Below, in pieces: positions 1-9,025 of a DNA stretch of 11,271 nucleotides. The translations under genes were made by a program, and so were the position numbers. The stretch's first letter is position 1, and every line of letters starts with the position of its first letter. The notes below the pieces were generated by a model. It saw only the letters and a program-made list of their open reading frames with translations. It was not told where the DNA came from and did no database searches. Origin of the DNA: Deltaproteobacteria bacterium (GTDB lineage Bacteria; Myxococcota; Polyangia; Haliangiales; Haliangiaceae); contig JAGSPR010000368.1 in NCBI GenBank assembly GCA_018262455.1, positions 1 to 11,271 on the forward strand. Reading direction: 5' to 3'.

Positions 1-842
<842 letters not shown>

Positions 843-981
843 GGCGGGCTATTTTCCCCCCGTTTCCGCACAGATCGCCAGCGATGGAGCCCGATTTTGG
901 GGCCCTCGTCGTAGGGGGATTCCCAGCCTTGCTTTCGCTACGGACCGGAACGGAATAACTGGACTTGGGGTCCTGAAAGGA

Positions 982-2112
982 TCACTGAGCCAACAGCTTC
1001 CGGACCTCGGCGAGGTCATTGCGGAGCTCCGAGGTGAGTGTGTCGTTCTCGCTCTTGAGCGCCATCGCGAGCACGAGCACCTCCTCGGCGTCGTTGAGCC
1101 TGCCAAGGCCTCGGAACGAGGCAGCGAGCAGGCGCGCCGATGACGGATCGTTGGGTGCGAGGCTGTGGGCCTTCTTCGCATACTCGACCGCGCTCCGGGG
1201 CTGGTTGGCGGCCAGGGCGCAGCTCGCCGCCCTGCGGAGGTAGCGCAGCTGGCTGTCGACCCGGACCGCGGCGGCGAACAACTTCATCGCGCCCATCGCA
1301 TCACCCCCGACCTCGAGCTGGCATGCGCGATCGAACAGCTCGGACGCGTACGCCTGCGGGGTCTGGGGCTGATCACCGTGCTCGGGCCTCTGCGTGGCGG
1401 CAGGCGAGCTGCCCTTCGCGCGGTCGGTGCCAGTCAGCCGCGCATAGGCTCGGCTGGTCGCCTCGAACACCAGCGGCAGCCGGTGGGCGAACGTGCCGAG
1501 CCGCTTGCCGTAGTAGCGATCGGGGTGGATCTCCTTGGAGAGTCGGAAGTAGGCGCGCTTGAGGTCGCGTGAATCGGCGCGAGCCGAGACCCCGAGCAGC
1601 GCCCGCGGGTCGGCCGCGCCGAGCAACCGCTCGATCGCGAGGATGAGGCGGCGGTCCGTGTCATCGAGATCGATGTCCTCGGCGAGGGCCGCGAGCTCTT
1701 CCCGCGTCGGGTTCGGCAGGCTCAGATCGTGGCTCGGGACGGCGATCTCGGCGGTCCCGAGCGGCGCAGTCCCGGCCGCCGCGCGAAGGGCATTCGGCGC
1801 TGCCGGCTGGGGCGCCTTGGCCGGTTGCGCCGGGGGGCGCACGGGGACTGCCGCGGGTGCCGGCGCAGCGGACTCATGAGGGAGCAGCAGCGCACCGAGC
1901 GAACGCAAGCGCGTGATGATCGCGATCGTACGATCGACGGCGAGGCCCGTGGTCAACAGCACGTCCTTCAGAGACTGCTTGCCGTCGATCCGGGAGAGCA
2001 CGAAGTACTCCTCCGGTCCGACCGCCGCCTTCAGCGGATCGAATCCGGGACTGACGCGCAGCCGTTGCTGGGTCGATCCAATCCCGGCGATCTCGGCCGG
2101 CACAATGCTCAC
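982..2112 (-). CDS. J-domain protein with N-terminal helical module and C-terminal TPR repeats
   Basis: Probable DnaK co-chaperone of 376 residues, in the cytoplasm (no signal peptide or TM segment). Residues 20-78 form a compact domain (FDPLKAAVGPEEYFVLSRI...) that looks winged-helix-like. Residues 80-118 are an Ala/Pro linker. Residues 168-228 are a J-domain with the essential HPD at 196-198 in LSKEIHPDRYYGKRL. Residues 254-352 contain tandem TPR-like helices (AYASELFDRACQLEVGGDAM and ARLLAASFRGLGRLNDAEEV). It has no Gly/Phe region and no CxxCxGxG zinc centre, so it is a class C J-protein rather than canonical DnaJ. The stop is 139 bases before dnaK and the start is 12 bases after the argF stop, so it probably shares the arg transcript. 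The start is GTG at 2112 with no good Shine-Dalgarno, so the exact N-terminus is uncertain. HPD and dnaK adjacency support the partnership; the client or role of the TPR part is unknown. Confidence 0.85.
   Translation of the reverse strand: MSIVPAEIAGIGSTQQRLRVSPGFDPLKAAVGPEEYFVLSRIDGKQSLKDVLLTTGLAVDRTIAIITRLRSLGALLLPHESAAPAPAAVPVRPPAQPAKAPQPAAPNALRAAAGTAPLGTAEIAVPSHDLSLPNPTREELAALAEDIDLDDTDRRLILAIERLLGAADPRALLGVSARADSRDLKRAYFRLSKEIHPDRYYGKRLGTFAHRLPLVFEATSRAYARLTGTDRAKGSSPAATQRPEHGDQPQTPQAYASELFDRACQLEVGGDAMGAMKLFAAAVRVDSQLRYLRRAASCALAANQPRSAVEYAKKAHSLAPNDPSSARLLAASFRGLGRLNDAEEVLVLAMALKSENDTLTSELRNDLAEVRKLLAQ
1923..1936. repeat. Perfect 14-base palindrome CGATCGTACGATCG
   Basis: Perfect self-complementary 14-mer made of two CGATCG units around TA, within the J-domain gene, with a further GATCG just beside it. 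It encodes ordinary residues (DRTIAI) of the N-terminal module, so it may only reflect codon choice. It is the densest cluster of CGATCG in the window. Confidence 0.5.
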
Positions 2113-2124
2113 GGGAGGATGCTA

Positions 2125-3047
<923 letters not shown>

Positions 3048-3051
<4 letters not shown>

Positions 3052-4274
3052 TTGCCCACCCCCTCTGCGAGCACGCCTCGTAAGATGGTGACCGCCTCGT
3101 CCAGCTGCGCCTGCTCGACGATGTACGGCGGCGCGAAGCGTACGACCTTGTCGCCGGCCACCGAGAGCAGCAGGCCCTTCTCGCGGCACCGTGCGACCAC
3201 CTGGGCCGGGGCGCCGGAGACCGCAATGCCGCGCAGCAGGCCGCGCCCGCGCGTCTCGGTGACATGGCCGGGGAACTCGACCACGAGCTCGCCGAGCTTG
3301 GTCGCGAGGTACTGGCCGGACTGGACGACGCGATCGAGCAAGCCGTCGCGATCGATGATGTCGAACACCGCGTTCGCCGCCGCACACGCCAGCGCGTTGC
3401 CGCCGAAGGTCGACGCGTGCGGGACGGCCCCACCGGGCAACGCCGCGAGCCCGAGCGCGGCCTTGTCGCTGCACGCCACTGCCCCGATCGGGATCCCGCC
3501 GCCGAGCCCCTTCGCGAGCGTCATCACGTCGGGCTCGACGTTGTCGTGCTGGTGACCGAACCACTTGCCGGTGCGGCCCACGCCGGTCTGCACCTCGTCG
3601 AAGATCAAGATCGTGCCGGTCTCGTTGCACAGCTGGCGCAAGCCAGCGAGGTAGCCGGGGGGCGCGACCACGATGCCGCCTTCGGCCTGGATCGTCTCGA
3701 CGATGATCGCGCATGCGGCGCGACCTTCGAGCTGGTTCGTCGCGGCAGCGAGATCACCGTAGGGGATGAACTCGACGGGCCCGAACAGCGGCCCGAATCC
3801 CTCGCGGTACTTCGGCTGGCCGGTGATCGACACGGTCGCGATCGTGCGGCCGTGAAAGCTGCCGTGGGTCGACACGATCGTCGTGCGGTGCGGCGCCTCT
3901 GCCACCACCGCCTGATAGCGCCGCGCGAGCTTGAGCGCGCCCTCGTTGGCCTCTCCCCCCGAGTTGCAGAAGAAGATCCGCGACGCAAACGAGCGATCGA
4001 CGATCGCCTTGGCGGCCAGGATCTGCTGCTCGTTGTAGTAGAGGTTCGATACATGCACGAGCTTGCCAAGCTGCTCGGTGACCCGCGAGGTGAAGTACGG
4101 ATGCGAGTGGCCGAGGCCGCACACCGCGATCCCGGCGGTCATGTCGAGGTAGCGCGTTCCAGCGACGTCCCAGATCTCGCAGCCCCGCGCGCGTTCGAGG
4201 ACGATCGGCTGTTGTCGGTAGTTCTTGACGAAGACCTGGTCCGCCAGGGCGAGCAACTCGGCTTGCGTGGGCAC
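3048..4274 (-). CDS. argD: Acetylornithine aminotransferase (class III, PLP-dependent)
   Basis: Cytoplasmic PLP enzyme converting N-acetylglutamate semialdehyde and glutamate to N2-acetylornithine and 2-oxoglutarate; many ArgD proteins also serve as succinyldiaminopimelate aminotransferase in lysine synthesis. At 408 residues it matches the usual length. Visible marks are NSGGEANEGALKLARR (104-119, PLP phosphate binding), HGSFHGRT (137-144), IFDEVQTGVGRTG (224-236, Asp226 contacts the pyridine nitrogen) and MTLAKGLGGGIPIGA (251-265) with Schiff-base Lys255. The GTG at 4274 is the only reasonable start: an in-frame TAA lies four codons upstream. The nearby ATG at 4290 is in another frame. There is no Shine-Dalgarno, so the message may be nearly leaderless or use an unrecognised signal. 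It is the first gene of the argD-argF-J-domain-(dnaK) block and diverges from the GDPD gene. The family overlaps with ornithine and GABA aminotransferases, but the argF neighbour settles the assignment. Confidence 0.95.
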
Positions 4275-4353
4275 GAGCCGGGTTTACCATCGAACCTGCG
4301 GTCCGCGCCTGTCACCGGTCCAGTCCTCCGATCAGCTCCGTGAGCGTGCCGTG

Positions 4354-4371
4354 GCGCGTCCTTACACGCGC
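4354..4371. repeat. Small inverted repeat in the argD/GDPD divergent region
   Basis: Arms GCGCGT (4354-4359) and ACGCGC (4366-4371) with a 6-base loop. It lies in the roughly 137-base space between the divergent starts of argD and the GDPD gene. It could be part of an operator or a leader hairpin. In such GC-rich DNA six-base arms can arise by chance, so the assignment is weak. Confidence 0.25.
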
Positions 4372-4382
4372 GTGACATCACG
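4371..4382. promoter_or_regulatory. Candidate operator palindrome CGTGA-CA-TCACG
   Basis: Two perfect 5-base arms (CGTGA, TCACG) with a 2-base centre, ending 29 bases before the preferred GDPD start and about 97 bases upstream of argD. A dimeric regulator acting on either divergent gene would fit this position. I could not recognise the family: it is not a standard ARG box, and the spacing is too short for a CRP-type site. No convincing -35/-10 pair was seen on either strand. Confidence 0.25.
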
Positions 4383-4399
4383 GGGCTGCGCGTGCCTCC

Positions 4400-4403
4400 A
4401 GGA
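4400..4403 (+). promoter_or_regulatory. Ribosome binding site (AGGA) that favours the second ATG of the GDPD gene
   Basis: AGGA sits 8 bases before the ATG at 4412, a normal spacing. It abuts and overlaps the earlier in-frame ATG at 4403, leaving that codon no usable spacing. The site therefore argues for starting at 4412 rather than 4403. Confidence 0.5.
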
Positions 4404-4411
4404 TGGCTTGC

Positions 4412-5242
4412 ATGCGAGTCACATGTGTTGCATCAGTCTGGTTGACCGTGATCGCCTGTTCGTCTCCCCGATCGCCGTCCAAGACGCAGGCCGCGCCAGG
4501 TCTCCCGCGCGTCGTCGCCCACCGCGGCGCCTCGCACGAGGCCCCGGAGAACACCCTCGCGGCATTTCGCCGGGCCTGGGCTCTCGGGGTCGAGGGCGTC
4601 GAGCTCGATGTCCACCTGACGAGCGATGGCCACGTCGTGGTGATCCACGATGCTTCGACGAAGCGCACGGCCGGGCTCGATCGCGAGGTCGCGGACCTGA
4701 CCCTGGCCGAGATCAAGGCGCTCGATGTCGGCCGCTGGATGGGCACCAGCTTCGAGGGCGAGCGCATCCCGACGATCGGCGAGGCCCTGGCGACGATCCC
4801 GAGCAGTCGCACGATGTTCATCGAGATCAAATCCGGGCCCGAGACTGCACCTGCCCTCGCCCGCGCGATCCTCGCCGACGATCCACGGGGGCGAGGGGCA
4901 CAGCTCGCTGTCCAGGGATTCGATCCGGTGGCACTCGCGGCGTTCGCGGCCGAGCTCCCCGGCGCGCCCGCGTACTGGACGGTCATGCCGCCGCTCGACG
5001 AGCAGGACGAGCCGCTGCCGTACCCAGGATCGATCATCGACGAGGCGGTCCGCCTGGGCTTTCCAGGCGTGGCGCTGCTGCATGTCTCGGTCGATGACAC
5101 CCTGATCGCAGCTGCGCGCGGCGCTGGTCTCGAAGTCGATCTGTGGACGCTCAACGAGCCGACCGACCTCGCGCGTTGGTCCGGGCGTGGTGATATCCGC
5201 TGGATCGAGACCGATCGCCCGGATCTCGTTGGGTCAAGGTGA
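4412..5242 (+). CDS. Glycerophosphodiester phosphodiesterase, predicted lipoprotein
   Basis: Hydrolyses glycerophosphodiesters (deacylated phospholipid head groups) to sn-glycerol 3-phosphate and an alcohol; probably lipid-anchored in the envelope. The 276-residue product starts with one Arg, a short hydrophobic stretch and a lipobox VIAC with the acceptor Cys at 16, followed by a Ser/Pro-rich spacer. The GDPD TIM-barrel follows: AHRGASHEAPENT with His37-Arg38, ELDVHLTSDG with Glu64 and Asp66, IHDASTKRT with His79, and the metal/substrate pair Glu138/Lys140 in FIEIKSG. Near the C-terminus are DLWTLNEP and WIETDRPD, typical of the fold. The catalytic set is complete. An ATG at 4403 would add three residues but has no room for a ribosome site. 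It is the only plus-strand gene here, convergent with hslU and divergent from argD, so it looks like a separately expressed insertion. Substrate preference cannot be read from sequence. Confidence 0.9.
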   Translation: MRVTCVASVWLTVIACSSPRSPSKTQAAPGLPRVVAHRGASHEAPENTLAAFRRAWALGVEGVELDVHLTSDGHVVVIHDASTKRTAGLDREVADLTLAEIKALDVGRWMGTSFEGERIPTIGEALATIPSSRTMFIEIKSGPETAPALARAILADDPRGRGAQLAVQGFDPVALAAFAAELPGAPAYWTVMPPLDEQDEPLPYPGSIIDEAVRLGFPGVALLHVSVDDTLIAAARGAGLEVDLWTLNEPTDLARWSGRGDIRWIETDRPDLVGSR

Positions 5243-5250
5243 GACCACGA
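5226..5250. terminator. Possible weak bidirectional terminator hairpin between GDPD and hslU
   Basis: Interrupted stem across the GDPD stop codon: TCGT (5226-5229) plus GGTC (5232-5235) pair with GACC (5243-5246) plus ACGA (5247-5250), with a TG bulge and a 7-base loop. Its place between two convergent genes suits a shared terminator. There is no T-tract on either side, so it is at best a weak or factor-dependent site. Confidence 0.2.
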
Positions 5251-5281
5251 CGTCCGATCCGGCCCACGCGAACAGCGTCGC

Positions 5282-6637
5282 TCAGAGGATGTAGCGCGTG
5301 AGATCTTCGTCGGCCACGAGCGCGCCGAGGCGTTCGCGGACGTACGCGCGCGTGATCGGGATCGTCTGCGCGCCGATGTCAGGTGCGTTGTAGAGCAGGT
5401 CGTCGAGCAGCCGTTCGAGCACGGTATGCAGCCTGCGGGCGCCGATGTCGTTGGTCCGACGGTTGACGTCGGCCGCAATCTGCGCGAGCTCGTGGATCGC
5501 CTCGGGCGTCCACTCGATCGTGACGCTCTCGGTCGCGAGCAGCGCCGCGTACTGTCGGGTCAGGGCGTTCTGTGGCTCAGTCAGGATGCGAACGAAGTCC
5601 TCGGCGACGAGCGGGGTGAGCTCGACCCGGATCGGAAACCGGCCCTGCATCTCGGGGATGAGGTCACTCGGCTTGCTCATGTGGAACGCGCCGGCCGCGA
5701 TGAACAGGACGTGATCGGTACGAACCGGCCCGTACTTCGTCGTGACCGTCGAACCTTCCACGATCGGCAGCAGGTCGCGCTGGACGCCCTCGCGCGAGAC
5801 ATCGCCGCCGGCGCGATCACGGCTCGTCGCGATCTTATCGATCTCGTCGATGAACACGATGCCGGCGTTCTCCGCGCGGTGAACGGCCTGCCGGATCGCG
5901 GCCTCCTGATCGATCAGCTTCTCGACCTCCTGCTCGGTGAGCGCACGCCAGGCCTGCGGGACCTTGAGCTTCTGTCGCTTGGTCTTGCGCGCGAGCGACC
6001 CGAACATGTCCTTGAGGCCCGACAGCGCGTTCTCGTCGATCCCGGGCTGGCCGCCGAGCACCGACATCAATGGATTCGACTCGTCCTGCAGCTCGACCTC
6101 GACCTCGCGATCATCGAGGCGGCCGTCGCGCAGCATCACGCGCAACTTCTCGCGCGTTGCATCGCCGGTCGTGGTGGCGGGCTCGTTCGGGCGGTCGGTG
6201 AACCCGCGACCCGCACGCGGCAGCAGCAGATCGAGCAGCCGCTCCTCGGCGGCCTCCTTCGCGCGCGGCCGGACCTTCGCCGCCTCCTCGTCCTTCACGA
6301 GCTTGACCGCGACCTCCACGAGATCACGAACGATCGAGTCCACATCGCGCCCGACGTAGCCGACCTCGGTGAATTTGCTCGCCTCGACCTTCAGGAACGG
6401 CGCCCTCGCGAGCCGCGCCAGCCGGCGGGCGATCTCGGTCTTCCCGACGCCGGTCGGGCCGATCATGATGATGTTCTTCGGCGCGATCTCGTCGCGAAGA
6501 TCGCCTTCGACCTGCTGGCGGCGCCAGCGATTGCGCAGCGCCACCGCGACGGCGCGCTTGGCCTCGCGCTGGCCGACCACGTACCGATCGAGCTCTTCGA
6601 CGATCCGCGCCGGCGTCAGCGCACCTTCGGTGGTCAC
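5282..6637 (-). CDS. hslU: ATP-dependent protease ATPase subunit HslU (ClpY)
   Basis: AAA+ unfoldase ring that feeds substrates into the HslV peptidase in the cytoplasm. At 451 residues it is close to the E. coli protein (443). Walker A is GPTGVGKT at 60-67, the pore loop GYVG at 93-96, Walker [10 protein letters not shown] at 259-267, the arginine-finger region GRFPIRVEL at 332-340 and sensor-2 GARR at 399-402. The intermediate domain lies at about 110-245. The C-terminus DLTRYIL keeps the hydrophobic tail that docks into HslV. The frame is open further upstream, but that part shadows hslV. The GTG at 6637 overlaps the hslV stop (GTGA) and has GAGGAG 8 bases upstream. All ATPase motifs are intact although its partner HslV is abnormal. 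It is last in the minus-strand block and converges on the GDPD gene. Confidence 0.97.
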   Translation of the reverse strand: MTTEGALTPARIVEELDRYVVGQREAKRAVAVALRNRWRRQQVEGDLRDEIAPKNIIMIGPTGVGKTEIARRLARLARAPFLKVEASKFTEVGYVGRDVDSIVRDLVEVAVKLVKDEEAAKVRPRAKEAAEERLLDLLLPRAGRGFTDRPNEPATTTGDATREKLRVMLRDGRLDDREVEVELQDESNPLMSVLGGQPGIDENALSGLKDMFGSLARKTKRQKLKVPQAWRALTEQEVEKLIDQEAAIRQAVHRAENAGIVFIDEIDKIATSRDRAGGDVSREGVQRDLLPIVEGSTVTTKYGPVRTDHVLFIAAGAFHMSKPSDLIPEMQGRFPIRVELTPLVAEDFVRILTEPQNALTRQYAALLATESVTIEWTPEAIHELAQIAADVNRRTNDIGARRLHTVLERLLDDLLYNAPDIGAQTIPITRAYVRERLGALVADEDLTRYIL

Positions 6638-7125
6638 GAGACAAGCTCCTCGATCGTGAGGTTCGTGTTGGTGTAGATGCAGATCTCCGCGGCGAGCGTC
6701 ATCGCGGTCTCGACGATGCCGCGTGCGGGCATCTCGGTGTGGCGGATCAGGGCCCGCGCGGCATCGGGCTCGATCACGTCCCCCGAGCCCGAGAGGATGA
6801 ACGTGGCCTCGGCATCGGCGACCACCAGCATCGCCTCGAGCCTGCGTAGCGCGCGGTCGGTGCGCCACTCCTTCGCGAGGTCGACGGCCGCGCGGCGCAG
6901 CGGGCTCCGCTGCTCCCGCAGCTTCTCCTCGAGCCGCTCGAACAGCGCCATGCCGTCGGCCGCCGAGCCAGCGAACCCACCGATCGCCCGGCCGTCGCCG
7001 AGGCGGCGCACCTTGCGCGCGCCGGCCTTCACGATCGTGGTCCCGAGCGTGACCTGGCCATCCCCTGCGACCACGACCGTATTGCCGCGCCGCACCGAAA
7101 GGATCGTCGTGGAGTGGGTCTTCAC
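6634..7125 (-). CDS. hslV: ATP-dependent protease peptidase subunit HslV (ClpQ), with a 15-residue internal deletion
   Basis: N-terminal-nucleophile (proteasome beta-like) threonine peptidase that forms the proteolytic chamber under HslU. A short propeptide MKTHS precedes TTILSVRR, so Thr6 is the expected catalytic Thr1. Asp22 and Lys38 match Asp17 and Lys33 of mature E. coli HslV. Blocks such as [27 protein letters not shown] and TIEEL are well kept. The product has 163 residues against the usual 175-180. GDVIEPD (115-121) runs straight into AARALIRHT, so residues matching E. coli 117-131, including IGSGG with Ser124, are absent. The gap is exactly 45 bases and in frame. The GTG at 7125 overlaps the xerC stop (GTGA); AAGGA abuts it with no spacing, so translation probably depends on coupling. 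The gene may be inactive, a tolerated variant or an assembly error; family identity is certain. Confidence 0.93.
   Translation of the reverse strand: MKTHSTTILSVRRGNTVVVAGDGQVTLGTTIVKAGARKVRRLGDGRAIGGFAGSAADGMALFERLEEKLREQRSPLRRAAVDLAKEWRTDRALRRLEAMLVVADAEATFILSGSGDVIEPDAARALIRHTEMPARGIVETAMTLAAEICIYTNTNLTIEELVS
6646..6651 (-). promoter_or_regulatory. Ribosome binding site GAGGAG for hslU
   Basis: GAGGAG, inside the last codons of hslV, ends 8 bases before the GTG at 6637. It is the clearest Shine-Dalgarno in the window and fixes the hslU start at the GTGA overlap rather than anywhere in the longer open frame. Confidence 0.7.
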
Positions 7126-8159
7126 TCCTTGTTAGGTAGCACGGGCCCAGTCGTCCGCGCTCCCCCAGGAGCGGACCCTCGACCGACATCGATCGACCCA
7201 GCTCGGGCCCTCGGGTGCGCGTCGTCGTAGACCTTGGTCAGGTGATCGAGCGAGACCTTGGTGTAGATCTGGGTCGACGACAAGCTCGCGTGACCGAGCA
7301 GGTCCTGGATCGCGCGAAGATCGACGCCTTCGTCGAGCAGGTGGGTCGCGAACGAGTGGCGCAGGCCGTGCGGAGTGGCCGCGGAGTGAACCCCACCCGC
7401 AATCGTCCACCGCTTCACCATGCGCTGCACCGAGCGGGGCGTCAGCCGCTGCCCGCTCGCATTGACGAACAGCGCGGCGTCGACGCCCTTGTCACCTCCG
7501 AGCTCGAGCCGGGCCGGTAGGTACACGAGCAACGCGCGGTCGGCGGCGCCACCGATGGGCACTTGCCGCGACTTGCCGCCCTTGCCGCGGCGCACCAAGA
7601 TCATCGGCGTGCCATAGCGCGCCCGATCGAGGTCGCCGATGTCGAGTCCGCACGCCTCCGACACGCGCAACCCGGTCCCGTACAGCAGCTCGAGGAGCGC
7701 GGTATCGCGCAGCCGCAGCAACAGGTGACGCGCCTCCTCGGCGGTCGAGAGCGTGCGATGGCTCGTTCGGCCGGTGGTGCCCGGTGCCTCGACGAGCCGG
7801 AATGCGTCATCGACATCGAGCGCCCGCGGGAGGCCTCGCTTCTTCTTCGGCCCGCGCACGGCGGCCGCCGGGTTGCCCTCGAGCACGCCCCGCTTGACGA
7901 GGAACCGGCAGAACGCACGCACGCTCGACAGCTTGCGCCCGATCGTCGCGGGTCCATTGGTGCCGAACAGGGCCGCGAGCTGGCTACGGACATCGATCGT
8001 CGACAACCGTGCGAGGGGAGCGTCGGTCCCGCGCTTGGCGCGCAGGTGCGTACGCAGCGCGATCACGTCGCGCACGTAGACTTCGACGGTGCGCGGCGAG
8101 TAGGCGCGCTCGACCTCGAGGTAGCGCGTGAACGCCTCGATCGCGGCCTGCCAGTCCAT
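7122..8159 (-). CDS. xerC: Tyrosine recombinase XerC
   Basis: Site-specific recombinase, expected with XerD at dif to resolve chromosome dimers. The 345-residue product has an N-terminal SAM-like core-binding domain (about 1-105) and a catalytic domain with all six active residues: Arg165 ([12 protein letters not shown]), Lys193 ([13 protein letters not shown]), His264 and Arg267 ([14 protein letters not shown]), His290 (LLGHASL) and nucleophile Tyr299 (TQIYTKV). It is longer than E. coli XerC (298). Extra residues lie at about 126-148, between the domains, and in a Gly/Arg/Pro-rich tail after [11 protein letters not shown] (319). A TTG at 8165 would add two residues; I prefer the ATG at 8159, though neither has a strong ribosome site. 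It precedes hslV with a 4-base overlap, the position of codV before clpQ in B. subtilis, which supports XerC over a phage integrase. Confidence 0.93.
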   Translation of the reverse strand: MDWQAAIEAFTRYLEVERAYSPRTVEVYVRDVIALRTHLRAKRGTDAPLARLSTIDVRSQLAALFGTNGPATIGRKLSSVRAFCRFLVKRGVLEGNPAAAVRGPKKKRGLPRALDVDDAFRLVEAPGTTGRTSHRTLSTAEEARHLLLRLRDTALLELLYGTGLRVSEACGLDIGDLDRARYGTPMILVRRGKGGKSRQVPIGGAADRALLVYLPARLELGGDKGVDAALFVNASGQRLTPRSVQRMVKRWTIAGGVHSAATPHGLRHSFATHLLDEGVDLRAIQDLLGHASLSSTQIYTKVSLDHLTKVYDDAHPRARAGSIDVGRGSAPGGARTTGPVLPNKE

Positions 8160-8247
8160 GCGCAACGATCGGACGAACCCGACCTCGGGCGCGACTTTTC
8201 GGTACCGGCCGACGTGCGCTATCGGCTCGTGCGCAGACCGCTCGTGC

Positions 8248-8937
8248 TCAGAGCGCGCCCGCAGGCGGCGTCACGACCACTTCCTCGACCGAGATTCCGG
8301 GGCGCGTTACGATCGCGACCAAGAAGCTCGCGACGTCCTCCGGCTTCATCATCTTCGCGCGGTCGAAGCCGGGGCGATCGTCCCAGATCGGGGTGTCGGT
8401 GGCACCCGGCAGCAGGGTCGTCACGCGGATGTCGTAGGGCCGCGCCTCCTCCGCCAGCACGCGGGCGAAGCCGAGCTGACCGGCCTTGGCGGCCGTGTAG
8501 CCACCGCAATCGCTGAACGCGCGGTTTGCCGCGTGAGACCCGATGATGACGATGTGGCCGTGGCGCCGCGGCATCATCCGGCGCACCGCCTCGCGAGCGC
8601 ACAGCATCGTACCGACCACGTGGACATCGAGCATCGCGCGCAGGTCGGCGGCCGACGAGTTGGAGATCGGGCCGAACGTGCCGATGCCCGCCGAGAGCAC
8701 CACGATGTCGAGCTGCGGCAGCTCGGAGAACCGGGCCTGCACGGCCGCCTCGTCGGTGACGTCGAGCCCGGCCGGGACGACCGTGCCGAGGCCCGGGATC
8801 GCGGCGGGGCCGGGCGCGAACCGTCGACCGCAGGCGACCACCCCGACGCCTTCCGCGGCGAGAGCCGTCGCGCAGGCCGCCCCGATCCCACTCGAGCCTC
8901 CGGTGACGATCGCGAACTTGCCGAGGAGTCGCTTCAT
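8248..8937 (-). CDS. Short-chain dehydrogenase/reductase (SDR family), substrate unknown
   Basis: NAD(P)-dependent oxidoreductase with a Rossmann fold, 229 residues, cytoplasmic. The nucleotide loop TGGSSGIG is at 12-19, CGRR at 36-39 (two Arg after the second strand, which favours NADP), the adenine contact LDVTD at 58-62, SAG at 82-84 in place of the usual NAG, catalytic Ser134 (IIGSHAA), Tyr147 and Lys151 (YTAAK), and PGATDTP at 177-183. The Asn of the Asn-Ser-Tyr-Lys tetrad is not where expected; DVHVVGT at 104-110 has His instead of Asn in the usual LDVNVxG. The ATG at 8937 begins right before the fold; GGTGA just upstream is a weak ribosome site. Gaps of 88 bases on both sides, unlike the tight joins elsewhere, suggest insertion between trmFO and xerC with its own expression. 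The substrate cannot be predicted. Confidence 0.88.
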   Translation of the reverse strand: MKRLLGKFAIVTGGSSGIGAACATALAAEGVGVVACGRRFAPGPAAIPGLGTVVPAGLDVTDEAAVQARFSELPQLDIVVLSAGIGTFGPISNSSAADLRAMLDVHVVGTMLCAREAVRRMMPRRHGHIVIIGSHAANRAFSDCGGYTAAKAGQLGFARVLAEEARPYDIRVTTLLPGATDTPIWDDRPGFDRAKMMKPEDVASFLVAIVTRPGISVEEVVVTPPAGAL

Positions 8938-9025
8938 GGCTCACCGCCGCAGAACATGCCCAGCATCGACCCGCCACTCCGATCACGACACCCGCAGCCG
9001 AGGCGCAGCAACACCAGCACGGACC

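Noticed and set aside
843..981. Heat-shock (sigma-32 type) promoter or CIRCE element before dnaK
   Set aside because: No TTAGCACTC-N9-GAGTGCTAA repeat and no convincing sigma-32 pair; only short GC-rich repeats such as GGAC/GTCC at 961-973.
982..2112. Canonical dnaJ
   Set aside because: No Gly/Phe region, no four CxxCxGxG repeats, and the J-domain is central, not N-terminal.
3052..3714. Long N-terminal extension of argF
   Set aside because: The extra 221 residues overlap argD out of frame and are Arg/Gly-rich; OTCase homology begins after the GTG at 3051.
3264..4343. 359-residue plus-strand frame opposite argD
   Set aside because: Mirror of the argD codons; composition is Arg/Leu/Val/Asp-rich without domains.
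5426..6676. 416-residue plus-strand frame opposite hslU
   Set aside because: Antisense shadow of a gene with all AAA+ motifs; no motif of its own.
6634..7125. hslV as a frameshifted pseudogene with the missing loop in another frame
   Set aside because: The frame is unbroken on both sides of the gap and the bases at the junction leave no room for the missing residues in any frame; the loop is absent from the DNA.
6638..7189. Long N-terminal extension of hslU
   Set aside because: It overlaps hslV and the xerC tail out of frame; HslU homology begins at the GTG with the GAGGAG site.
7122..8159. Phage or integron integrase marking a mobile island
   Set aside because: Position before hslVU and motif details fit XerC; no attachment repeats, tRNA target or phage genes nearby.
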